Shown here piece after piece: positions 1 to 6,445 of a DNA stretch of 11,451 bases. The notes under the pieces were generated by a model. The model was not told the DNA's origin. It made no database searches and saw nothing but the letters and a program-made list of their open reading frames with translations. The translations under genes were made by a program, and so were the position numbers. This DNA comes from Acidobacteriota bacterium (GTDB taxonomy: Bacteria > Acidobacteriota > Vicinamibacteria > Vicinamibacterales > UBA2999). The stretch spans positions 1 to 11,451 of the forward strand of contig CANIAI010000030.1 of assembly GCA_947465275.1 (NCBI GenBank), in the 5' to 3' direction. Position 1 is the first letter of the stretch, and each line of letters opens with the position of its first letter.

Positions 1-3000
1 AGCACGGCGGACGACGCGACCATGTTCGTCATTCCCGGTCCCTCGGGTGAACGACTCCTGGCGGCGACGCTCGACCCGGCCGACATCGCGCGCACCCGCC
101 GCCAGTGGGACCGCGCGGCCCGATCGGCGGCACTGACCGTGGTCGCGCTGGCGCTGCTCCTCGCCTGCGCCTCCCTTCCCGCTCGCCTGCGGAACGGCGC
201 GTCACGGCGGACGTGGCTCTTCTCGCTGCTCGCCTGCGGCGTCGGCATCGTCGCCGCCCGGCTCCTCTTGCGCCTCGCGTCGCCCGCCGACTTCTGGTCC
301 GCCTCGGTCTTCTCGGCCTCCGCTTACGCATCACCGCTCGCCGCGCCGCTGCTGACCTCGCCCTTCGACCTGCTGGTGACCGCCCTCGGCGCCTGCGCGC
401 TGGTCGGCACCGCGGCCGCGCTCGGCGAGGTGTGGCGCCTGCGACGGCGGGCACGACACACGTCGACGGGGCTCGCGCTCGCGATGCAGGCGGCGGGCGG
501 GTGCGCGGTGATGCTCCTGCTGGCCGGTTACGCCGCGTTCATCGAAGACACCGTCTCGAATTCCGCGGTCGACCTGCTCCACTTCTCGGTGCACCCGTTC
601 GATGCCGCCCGCCTCGCCCTGCAGCTGGGCCTCGTGCTGGGGCACGCCGCCGCGGTCGGGCTCGCCGTCACGGTCTTCCGGTTCGCGCGGCGCTTCCATC
701 CCGCGGGTCGTCGGGGCCCGTTCGACGTCGCGGCCATCGTCCTCTGGACGGCGCCGGTCCTCGCCTGGGCGCTCCTCCGCCCGGCGGTGGCCGGTGCGGA
801 GGCGGCGCTGACCGCGCCGCTCGTGCTCGCGGTGGCTGTCGCGCTGCTGGGGGGCCGCGTCGTCAGCCGGTATCGGCATGGATCGCAGGCGTTCCGGCTG
901 CTGGTCCTGACCCTCGCCCTGGTCGCGCCCGCCCTGGCGATGTATCCCGCCGTCCTGAGCGTGGCGATCGCGGCGAAGCGCCAGCTCGTCGAGACCCGGT
1001 ACGCCCCGCAGGCGCTGTCGCAACGGGCGACGATCCAGCAGGTGCTCCAGGAGAGCCTCACGCAGGTGGACGACGTCCAGGCGCTGGCCGCGCTCGTGAC
1101 CGACATCCCCACCGGGGTGAACGGCAGCGACCGGGCGTTCCAGGTGTGGCGACAGACGGGGCTGGCCGAGTACCCGGTGACCTCGTCGGTCGAGCTGTAC
1201 GACGTGACCGGCGGCCTGGTCAGCCGGTTCGCGTTCAACCTGCCCGATGACCTCACGACCGTGCCACGCGCCGACGAGGCGGGGTGCACGTGGAACGTCT
1301 TCGAGGAGGTCGCCCCCTTCTTCGCGGAGGAGCGGCGTGTGCTGCATGCCGGACGGAACATCTGCGAGCCCGACGGGCAGGGCGGCGCCCGCCGGGCCGG
1401 CACCGTGGTCGTGCATGCGATGCTCGACTACGCGAACCTCCCGTTCATCGCCTCACACAACCCGTACGTCGAACTGCTGCGGCCCGCCGACCCGCTCCGC
1501 GACGAGAGCACGACCGGCGCGGACGTCGAATACGCCGTCTACGGCTGGAGCCGCACGCCGGCCTATGCCTCGCGACAGGCTGCGTGGCCGCTCGACGACG
1601 CCCTCTTCGCCCGCGTGTCGAGCAGCCGGGCGCCGCTGTGGACGTCGCTCACCCGGGGAGGGACCCGCTTCACCGTCTACCTGCTCAACGATCGCGGCGG
1701 CATCTACGCCCTCGGCTTCCCGGTGCTGTCCACGCTCGACCACCTGGTGAACCTCGCGGAAATCGTGGTGCTCGCCGTGGTCACCGGCCTGCTGCTGCTC
1801 GTGCTGCGTATCCCGTTCGATCTGGTGGGGGGACGCGTGCGCTCGGGGCGTGCGCTGTTCCGCGAACTGCGGGCGAGCTTCTACCGCAAGCTGCTCCTCG
1901 CGTTCGTCGCGGTGGCCGTCGTCCCCGTCATCACGCTTGCCGTGCTGGCGCGAAACTACGTCGCCGACCAGCTGCGGGATGCCGTCGAAGAGGAAGCGAT
2001 CCGCACCGCCGCTGGAGCGCGCCGGGTCATCGAGGATCTCGTGGCTCCGCGTGCCGCCACCGCCGAGGCCGGGGTCGACGACAACCTGATGGTCTGGGCC
2101 AGCCGGCTGATCGACCAGGACGTGAACCTCTTCCGGGGCCGTCAGCTGCAGGCGACGAGCGAGCGCAACCTCTTCGCCTCGGGGGTGCTGCCGACGCGCA
2201 CGCCTGCGGACGTGTACCGTGCGATCGTCCTGGGCAACCAGTCGGCCATCGTCGTCCGGGATCGTCTCAGCAGCCTGGAGTACCTGGTGGCGGCGGCGCC
2301 GGTGCGGACACGTCAGGCGAACGCGGTGATCACCGTGGCCCTCACGTCCCGGCAACAGGACATCGAGGCGCAGATTGACGCCCTGAACAGGCGGGTCGTG
2401 CTCGGGGCGCTGCTCTTCATCATCGCGGGGGCCGGGCTCGGGTATTCGATGGCCGAGCGCATCGCCGATCCGGTGAACCGGCTCAGTCGCGCGACCCGGC
2501 GCATTGCCAGGGGCGACCTCGACGCGCGCATCGCCGCCACGTCATCGGACGAACTCCGTCGGCTCGTCGAGGACTTCAACCGGATGGCGTCCGACCTGCA
2601 GCGGCAGCGCGCCGAACTGGAACGGACGCACCGGCTCGAGGCATGGGCCGAGATGGCGCGGCAGGTCGCGCACGACATCAAGAACCCGCTCACGCCGATC
2701 CAGCTGAATGCCGAACACCTCCGGCGGGTGCATGGCGATCGCGGGCGGCCACTCGGCCCCATGGTCGACGAGTGTGTCGGGACGATCCTGGCGCAGGTCA
2801 CCCTGCTCCGGCAGATCGCCTCGGAGTTCTCGAACTTCGCGTCGGCGCCGCAGGTGAAGGCGACCGCGTTCGACATCGCCGCGCTGGTGGAGGAAGTGGT
2901 GGAGCCCTACCGGCCGGGGCTGCAGGATCGCATCGCGATCACCCTCTTGTTGCCGACAGGACTCCCGCCCGTGTACGCCGACCGCACCCTGATCGCGCGC

Positions 3001-3342
3001 GCGCTCGCCAACCTCGTGGAGAACGCGCTGCATGCGATGCCTGGTCCTGGGCACCTGACCGTCACGGCGAGCGGCACGACCGGAACGGGACTCGGGAGCG
3101 GCGTCGAGACCGGAGCGGGGGAGGTCGAGCTGCAGGTGCGCGATACGGGGGTCGGGATGGACGCCGAGCAGGTCGCGCGCGCATTCGAGCCGTACTTCTC
3201 GACGAAGGCCAGCGGCACCGGCCTGGGGCTGCCGATCGCGAAGCGGAACGTGGAACTGAACGGCGGCCGCGTGTCGGTGTCGAGCGTGCGGAACGACGGC
3301 ACCACCGTCACGGTGCTGCTGCCGGCCGCCCCGCAGGCCTGA
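1..3342 (+). CDS. Large NtrY-type membrane sensor histidine kinase (5' end outside window)
   Basis: A two-component sensor kinase that should autophosphorylate a histidine and pass the phosphate to a response regulator. The frame is open from base 1. The first ATG (22) has no Shine-Dalgarno sequence and sits in what reads as the end of an extracytoplasmic segment, so I treat the gene as starting upstream. In order: about eight hydrophobic segments (roughly 115-970), an extracytoplasmic domain (about 995-1740), membrane segments near 1750-1810 and 1880-1955, a second extracytoplasmic loop (about 1960-2390), a membrane segment at 2394-2455, and a HAMP domain (about 2458-2620). The kinase core follows: H-box AHDIKNPLTPIQLNAE with the phospho-accepting His at 2671-2673, N-box ENALHAM (Asn at 3022), G1 box DTGVGMD (3142) and G2 box GTGLGLP (3214). 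KNPLTPIQL after the His is typical of NtrY. At more than 1,110 residues it far exceeds the roughly 750 of classical NtrY. There is no receiver domain, and no regulator gene follows it. The signal sensed cannot be read from the sequence. Confidence 0.93.
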   Translation, partial: STADDATMFVIPGPSGERLLAATLDPADIARTRRQWDRAARSAALTVVALALLLACASLPARLRNGASRRTWLFSLLACGVGIVAARLLLRLASPADFWSASVFSASAYASPLAAPLLTSPFDLLVTALGACALVGTAAALGEVWRLRRRARHTSTGLALAMQAAGGCAVMLLLAGYAAFIEDTVSNSAVDLLHFSVHPFDAARLALQLGLVLGHAAAVGLAVTVFRFARRFHPAGRRGPFDVAAIVLWTAPVLAWALLRPAVAGAEAALTAPLVLAVAVALLGGRVVSRYRHGSQAFRLLVLTLALVAPALAMYPAVLSVAIAAKRQLVETRYAPQALSQRATIQQVLQESLTQVDDVQALAALVTDIPTGVNGSDRAFQVWRQTGLAEYPVTSSVELYDVTGGLVSRFAFNLPDDLTTVPRADEAGCTWNVFEEVAPFFAEERRVLHAGRNICEPDGQGGARRAGTVVVHAMLDYANLPFIASHNPYVELLRPADPLRDESTTGADVEYAVYGWSRTPAYASRQAAWPLDDALFARVSSSRAPLWTSLTRGGTRFTVYLLNDRGGIYALGFPVLSTLDHLVNLAEIVVLAVVTGLLLLVLRIPFDLVGGRVRSGRALFRELRASFYRKLLLAFVAVAVVPVITLAVLARNYVADQLRDAVEEEAIRTAAGARRVIEDLVAPRAATAEAGVDDNLMVWASRLIDQDVNLFRGRQLQATSERNLFASGVLPTRTPADVYRAIVLGNQSAIVVRDRLSSLEYLVAAAPVRTRQANAVITVALTSRQQDIEAQIDALNRRVVLGALLFIIAGAGLGYSMAERIADPVNRLSRATRRIARGDLDARIAATSSDELRRLVEDFNRMASDLQRQRAELERTHRLEAWAEMARQVAHDIKNPLTPIQLNAEHLRRVHGDRGRPLGPMVDECVGTILAQVTLLRQIASEFSNFASAPQVKATAFDIAALVEEVVEPYRPGLQDRIAITLLLPTGLPPVYADRTLIARALANLVENALHAMPGPGHLTVTASGTTGTGLGSGVETGAGEVELQVRDTGVGMDAEQVARAFEPYFSTKASGTGLGLPIAKRNVELNGGRVSVSSVRNDGTTVTVLLPAAPQA

Positions 3343-3347
3343 TCCCT

Positions 3348-3365
3348 CGGCGGGACCAGCCGCCG
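3348..3365. terminator. Short GC hairpin between convergent genes, possible terminator
   Basis: The 32-bp gap between the kinase stop (3342) and the convergent pssA stop (3375) contains cggcgg at 3348-3353 and its reverse complement ccgccg at 3360-3365, around a 6-nt loop. Neither strand has a T-rich tract after it, so it is not a canonical intrinsic terminator. In such GC-rich DNA a 6-bp match may be chance. Its position between two gene ends is the only other support. Confidence 0.22.
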
Positions 3366-3374
3366 CGCGCCGCG

Positions 3375-4172
3375 TCAGTGTGAGGGGTCGGCGGGCGCCG
3401 GTTCCGCGACGGGGGCGGGCTCGGCCTCGGGGTGCCGGCGGACGCGCGCCACCGCCATGCCGACGAACGGCGATGCCACGTACGAGTACGCCATGGCCAG
3501 CAGCACGAGTTCCGTGTGCGAGGCGAGCAACGCGAGCGCCAGCGCGACCAGGAAGAGCGCCGGGTAGCTGCGGCGGGCCTGAAGGTTGAACGTCTTGAAG
3601 CTGCGGAAGCGGATGGTGCTGACCATCAGCAGCGCGGGCACGAGCACCATCGCCAGCACCGGCAGTGCCTCGAGCGAGCTCTGGAACCCGGCCGGGAAGG
3701 CGAACACGGTCGCCGCGGGAATACCTGCCGCGGCAGGGCTCGGCATCCCCACGAAGTACCGCTTGTCGTGCGACCCCGACTGGATGTTGAAGCGCGCGAG
3801 GCGGACGGCGGCCGCTGCGACGAACAGGAACCCTGCCGCCCATCCGAGCCGCCCGAGCGGCTGCAGCCCCCACGCGAACGACATGATGGCGGGCGCGACG
3901 CCGAAGGAGATCACGTCGGCCAGTGAGTCGAACTCGACGCCGAAGGCACTGGTGCTGCCGGTCATGCGCGCGATGCGCCCGTCCAGCATGTCGAGGACGA
4001 TGGCGATGCCGATGAACGGCGCCGCGGTGGCGAACTCGCCGCGCATCGCGTAGATGATGCACGCATAGCCGCAGAACATGTTCCCCATCGTGAAGAGGCT
4101 GGGGAGCAGGTACACGCCGCGGCGCACGCCGCGGGCCGGCTGGTCTGATTCACGTCGCAGCGGCGTCAGCAC
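3375..4172 (-). CDS. pssA: CDP-diacylglycerol--serine O-phosphatidyltransferase
   Basis: An integral membrane enzyme that condenses CDP-diacylglycerol with L-serine to give phosphatidylserine and CMP, the first committed step to phosphatidylethanolamine. The full CDP-alcohol phosphotransferase signature is present: D61-x2-D64-G65-x2-A68-R69-x8-G78-x3-D82-x3-D86, whose aspartates bind metal and substrate in this family. The N-terminal stretch RRGVYLLPSLFTMGNMFCGY is typical of the bacterial membrane-type (type II) PssA, followed by several hydrophobic helices across the 265 residues. The start is GTG at 4172, chosen because it keeps the conserved N-terminus and lies 4 nt after the psd stop, which implies translational coupling; no strong Shine-Dalgarno sequence precedes it. 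The enzyme makes the substrate of the gene just upstream. The last 20 or so residues are Pro/Ala/Glu-rich and probably a disordered tail. Confidence 0.95.
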   Translation of the reverse strand: MLTPLRRESDQPARGVRRGVYLLPSLFTMGNMFCGYACIIYAMRGEFATAAPFIGIAIVLDMLDGRIARMTGSTSAFGVEFDSLADVISFGVAPAIMSFAWGLQPLGRLGWAAGFLFVAAAAVRLARFNIQSGSHDKRYFVGMPSPAAAGIPAATVFAFPAGFQSSLEALPVLAMVLVPALLMVSTIRFRSFKTFNLQARRSYPALFLVALALALLASHTELVLLAMAYSYVASPFVGMAVARVRRHPEAEPAPVAEPAPADPSH

Positions 4173-4176
4173 AGGC

Positions 4177-4827
4177 TCACCGTGCTCCCGCGCGGCCGAC
4201 AGCGCCGAGTTCGGCGATCAGCGTCACGCCGGCGACCACGCGGTCACCGACCTTCGCCAGGATCGCGGCATCAGGCGGCAGGAACACGTCCATCCGCGAG
4301 CCGAATTTCATCACGCCGAACCGTTCACCGGCTTTCACGATCGCCCCTTCCGTCGTGCGGCACACGATCCGCCTCGCGAGTACGCCGACGATCTGGCGCA
4401 CCACGATGGTCTGATCACCGTGGTCGACCCAGACCTCGGTGTGCTCGTTCAGGTCGCCCGCCTCCGCCTTGTACGCCGGCAGGAACCGACCCGGATGGTA
4501 GCTGACCTTCGTGACCCGCCCGCCCACCGGCATGCGGTTCACGTGCACGTCCATCGGCGAGAGGAAAATCGTGATCTGTTGCCACGTGCCGGGCGGCGTC
4601 TGCTCACCCGTCGGCACGCCAGCCACCATCACGCGGCCATCGGCCGGCGACAGCACGGCCCGATCCTTCGACGTGATCGCCCGCTCGGGATCCCTGAAGA
4701 AGAAGATGAAGAACGCGGCGAGGACGAGCCCCGCCGTTCCATACGGAAGCCCTGCCGTAGCCGACAGGATTCCCGCGAGCACCATGGCCCCCCCGATGAA
4801 GGGCCAGCCAGCCGGATCGATACGCAT
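4177..4827 (-). CDS. psd: Phosphatidylserine decarboxylase proenzyme, short (PSD-A) type
   Basis: Decarboxylates phosphatidylserine to phosphatidylethanolamine using a pyruvoyl group. The 216-residue product fits the short bacterial subfamily. Hydrophobic segments at about 10-25 and 30-44 (ending IFFFRDPER) place it at the membrane. Family motifs in order: SPADGRV (D63), SPMDVHVNRMP (H95), and FGSRMD, where self-cleavage between G176 and S177 would create the beta chain and the alpha chain carrying the pyruvoyl group. I chose ATG at 4827, giving MRIDPAGWPF, typical of the family; the in-frame TTG directly before it (4830) is less likely. There is no Shine-Dalgarno sequence: the region is a T-rich tract after a long hairpin (see the 4828-4884 entry). 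pssA follows after 4 nt, so both steps of the pathway are probably on one transcript. Confidence 0.95.
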   Translation of the reverse strand: MRIDPAGWPFIGGAMVLAGILSATAGLPYGTAGLVLAAFFIFFFRDPERAITSKDRAVLSPADGRVMVAGVPTGEQTPPGTWQQITIFLSPMDVHVNRMPVGGRVTKVSYHPGRFLPAYKAEAGDLNEHTEVWVDHGDQTIVVRQIVGVLARRIVCRTTEGAIVKAGERFGVMKFGSRMDVFLPPDAAILAKVGDRVVAGVTLIAELGAVGRAGAR

Positions 4828-4884
4828 CAAAATAAGAGACCCGGTCCATTTTCCGCCAAACCGGGGCGGAAAACTAACCGGGTC
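4828..4884 (-). terminator. Long imperfect hairpin plus T-rich tract abutting the psd start (terminator/attenuator-like)
   Basis: Read on the minus strand, GACCCGGT (4884-4877) pairs perfectly with ACCGGGTC (4845-4838), and inside it TTTTCCGCC (4873-4865) pairs with GGCGGAAAA (4857-4849) around a 7-nt loop. The trinucleotides between the two blocks, UAG and UGG in the minus-strand RNA, can form two G-U wobbles flanking one mismatch, so the stem is about 20 bp. On the plus strand these positions are mismatches, which favours the minus strand as the working one. TCTTATTTTG (4837-4828) follows at once, as in an intrinsic terminator, and the psd ATG comes next. It could end transcripts from the small upstream gene, attenuate psd-pssA, or control translation. 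The structure is seen; the role is inferred. Confidence 0.6.
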
Positions 4885-4891
4885 GGTGTGT

Positions 4892-4907
4892 GGCGCCCGT
4901 GGGCGCC
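4892..4907 (-). repeat. Second small inverted repeat in the psd leader
   Basis: The palindromic block ggcgcc occurs at 4892-4897 and again at 4902-4907, so the two copies can pair around a 4-nt loop (cgtg on the plus strand). It lies 7 bp from the longer hairpin, between the DUF465 stop and psd. It may be part of a structured leader or of the 3' end of the upstream transcript. GC-rich palindromes this short are common by chance here. Confidence 0.3.
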
Positions 4908-4935
4908 GGGAAACGGCCCTGACGGCGTTGGATGC

Positions 4936-5130
4936 CTAGGAGACGGACTCGCCCGCGTGGGCCCGCGCCATCTGCTCCATCTGGTCCTTCAGGGCGAGCT
5001 TTCGCTTCTTGAGTGTGACTTCTTCGAGTTGGTCGGAAACCGAGGGGTGAGGCCGGTCGAGCAATTCGTGGAGGCGGTGGTCCAGCTCGTGATGCTGCTG
5101 GGCCAGGTGGCGATACTCGTCGAGATTCAT
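4936..5130 (-). CDS. Small DUF465 (YdcH-like) protein
   Basis: A 64-residue, highly charged, predicted all-alpha protein. The pattern EYRHLAQQHHELDHRLHEL followed by a short break and LKKRKLALKDQMEQM is that of DUF465/YdcH family proteins, small probable coiled-coil hairpins of unknown function in many proteobacteria and related groups. The start is ATG at 5130, set by the best ribosome binding site in the window: AGGAGG at 5141-5136, 5 nt before the ATG. The frame stays open upstream, but those residues do not resemble the family. It sits 72 bp after rimI and 108 bp before psd on the same strand, with a possible promoter of its own. The family call is fairly secure; no biochemical role can be assigned. 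Confidence 0.85.
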   Translation of the reverse strand: MNLDEYRHLAQQHHELDHRLHELLDRPHPSVSDQLEEVTLKKRKLALKDQMEQMARAHAGESVS

Positions 5131-5154
5131 GGCGCCCTCCTGTGGACAGAGGCG

Positions 5155-5168
5155 TGACGAACGTATAC
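5155..5168 (-). promoter_or_regulatory. Possible promoter -10 region for the DUF465 gene
   Basis: In the 72-bp gap between rimI and the DUF465 gene, the minus strand contains GGGTATACG, with TATACG (5167-5162) as a plausible -10 element; GTATAC is also a perfect 6-bp palindrome (5163-5168). Transcription would start near 5155, leaving a leader of about 25 nt with the strong AGGAGG site. No convincing -35 hexamer lies at the right distance, so confidence is low. Confidence 0.3.
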
Positions 5169-5202
5169 CCAGCGCGCACCTTAACACACCGCGCCGCCCG
5201 CC

Positions 5203-5697
5203 TCAATCAGGGCCGCCGGGCGGCTCATCCCTCCAGAGAATCAGCGCGTCCTCGACCGGCTGGCTGTAATACTGCCGTCGCCGGCCCTCCTCGCGGAACC
5301 CCAGCCGCTCGTACAGCTTGATCGCGCCGGCGTTCGAGGCGCGCACCTCGAGCGTGGCACGGTGCGCCCCGAGCCGCGTCGCCTCGCGGAACACGTGCCG
5401 CAGCAGCGCGGTGCCGAGCCCAGCCCCGCGGAAGCGCGGCCGGATGGCGACATTGTTGATGTGGATCTCATCGAACACCAGCCAGAACGCGCAGAAGCCT
5501 GCCACGCGGCAGTCGGCGGTGCGCACCACGTAGATGTGGCAGACCTGCCGGTTCTGCAGTTCCCACCGGTACATGTCGCGCGTCCACGGGTTGGTGAACG
5601 ATTCGTCCTCGACCTCGAGGACGCCCGTCAGATCCTCATCCCCGTCCAGCGGATCGATGGTGAAGTCGGGGACCGGGGTGGCGTCGCCTTCAGGCAC
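5203..5697 (-). CDS. rimI: Ribosomal-protein-alanine N-acetyltransferase (GNAT family)
   Basis: A cytoplasmic GNAT enzyme predicted to transfer acetyl from acetyl-CoA to a protein N-terminus; in E. coli RimI modifies ribosomal protein S18. The 164-residue product shows the RimI pattern: ESFTNPWTRDMY near residues 32-43, INNVAIRPRFRGAGLG with the acetyl-CoA loop R88-x2-G91-x-G93, and LEVRASNAGAIKLYERLGF, carrying E117, N122 and Y129, equivalents of the catalytic Glu and Tyr of characterised RimI, then RRQYY and EDALIL. The start is GTG at 5697, overlapping the end of tsaB by 8 bp, with a GAGGG site about 8 nt upstream. The N-terminus is some 15 residues longer than usual, so a slightly later start is possible. 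Adjacency to tsaB is common in bacteria and supports RimI over a generic GNAT, though the true substrate may be broader. Confidence 0.9.
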   Translation of the reverse strand: MPEGDATPVPDFTIDPLDGDEDLTGVLEVEDESFTNPWTRDMYRWELQNRQVCHIYVVRTADCRVAGFCAFWLVFDEIHINNVAIRPRFRGAGLGTALLRHVFREATRLGAHRATLEVRASNAGAIKLYERLGFREEGRRRQYYSQPVEDALILWRDEPPGGPD

Positions 5698-6412
5698 CCG
5701 GCCGACCCTCGCGTGTCAGTTCCACGTCGGGACGACGCACGTACAGCGGGCGGATGTCGCCCGGCGGGGGCGCGTCTCCGGCAAGCAGCCGCGCCGTGGC
5801 GAGACGCGCGATCGTGCCGGCGAGCGGCGGCGCAAGCGGGTCGTGCAGCGTCGCCCGAGCGCCGAAGGCGGCACGAAGCCGCTCAGCCGACGCGGCCACG
5901 CCGTCACCGATGAAGGTGGCGGGCAGGTCGATGCCAGCCAGCACCACGTCGGGACGCCCGACGGCTGCGTCGCCGCGTGCCACCGTCCCGTCGTACACCG
6001 CACAGTACACCTCGCCCCGCCACGCGTCGACGAGGGTGACGACCCGCGCGGCCAGGTCAGCATCGCCCTCCGGGCGCACCGCCTCGACGCCGAGCGAGCC
6101 GACGGCGGCGTGTGCGAGCGCGTCAAGGGTCGACACCCCCACCAGCGGACGCCCCGACGCAAACGCCAGCCCCTGCATGGTGGCGATGCCGATGCGCAGC
6201 CCGGTGAACGACCCGGGGCCGGTGGCGACGGCGAACGCGTCCACGTCGGCGAGCGTCACCCCGCCGCTCGTCAGCAGCGTGCCCAGGAACGTCGGCAGCA
6301 TCCGGGCGTGCGGCGCGGCCGGGTCCGAGACCGCCTCCGCCAGCACGGCGCCATCGCGGGCGATGGCACAGCTCCCTGTCCTGGTCGTGGTGTCGAGCGC
6401 GAGCACGAGCAT
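5690..6412 (-). CDS. tsaB: tRNA t6A biosynthesis protein TsaB
   Basis: TsaB is the ASKHA-fold partner of TsaD; with TsaE they move threonylcarbamoyl from the TsaC product onto adenosine 37 of ANN-decoding tRNAs. The 240-residue product has the family hallmarks: LALDTTTRTGSCAI at residues 4-17, HARMLP near 35-40, and the signature GPGSFTGLRIGIATMQGLAF at 65-84, followed by STLDALAHAA. The start is ATG at 6412, which puts the first beta strand at the N-terminus as in homologues; the frame remains open far upstream through mutS, but that part is antisense shadow. There is no Shine-Dalgarno sequence; a TATTAT -10-like element ends 9 nt before the ATG, suggesting a leaderless or nearly leaderless message. 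It is the first gene of the leftward cluster and overlaps rimI by 8 bp. No TsaD or TsaE is in the window. Confidence 0.95.
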   Translation of the reverse strand: MLVLALDTTTRTGSCAIARDGAVLAEAVSDPAAPHARMLPTFLGTLLTSGGVTLADVDAFAVATGPGSFTGLRIGIATMQGLAFASGRPLVGVSTLDALAHAAVGSLGVEAVRPEGDADLAARVVTLVDAWRGEVYCAVYDGTVARGDAAVGRPDVVLAGIDLPATFIGDGVAASAERLRAAFGARATLHDPLAPPLAGTIARLATARLLAGDAPPPGDIRPLYVRRPDVELTREGRPGA

Positions 6413-6445
6413 CGGTGGACGATAATAGCAACCACGCCAGCCCTG
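6413..6445. promoter_or_regulatory. Divergent tsaB/mutS promoter region with a shared -10 core
   Basis: The whole gap between the tsaB and mutS start codons is 33 bp. Its only AT-rich piece, gataata at 6421-6427, reads GATAAT on the plus strand (5 of 6 matches to TATAAT; transcription would start about 12 nt before the mutS ATG) and TATTAT preceded by TGC on the minus strand (transcription would start about 2-4 nt before the tsaB ATG). On the minus strand TGGACA (6452-6447) matches the -35 consensus at 5 of 6 positions, but with a long 19-bp spacer. No good -35 is seen for mutS. Neither gene has a Shine-Dalgarno sequence. The sequence is direct; promoter activity is inferred. Confidence 0.5.

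Noticed and set aside
22..24. ATG at 22 as the true start of the kinase
   Set aside because: No Shine-Dalgarno sequence precedes it, the frame is open to base 1, and the first residues look like the end of an extracytoplasmic domain rather than an N-terminus.
2542..4062. 506-residue minus-strand open frame spanning the kinase end and pssA
   Set aside because: It is out of frame with pssA and antisense to the kinase catalytic core. Composition is Arg/Gly/His-rich with no family pattern; long antisense frames are expected in DNA this GC-rich.
4828..4830. TTG at 4830 as the psd start
   Set aside because: It would add only one Met before the family-typical MRIDPAGWPF. ATG at 4827 is the stronger initiation codon, and no ribosome site favours TTG.
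5534..6445. Upstream in-frame extension of MutS by about 300 residues
   Set aside because: It runs antisense through tsaB and rimI and has a shadow-like composition. The conserved MutS N-terminus begins right after the ATG at 6446.
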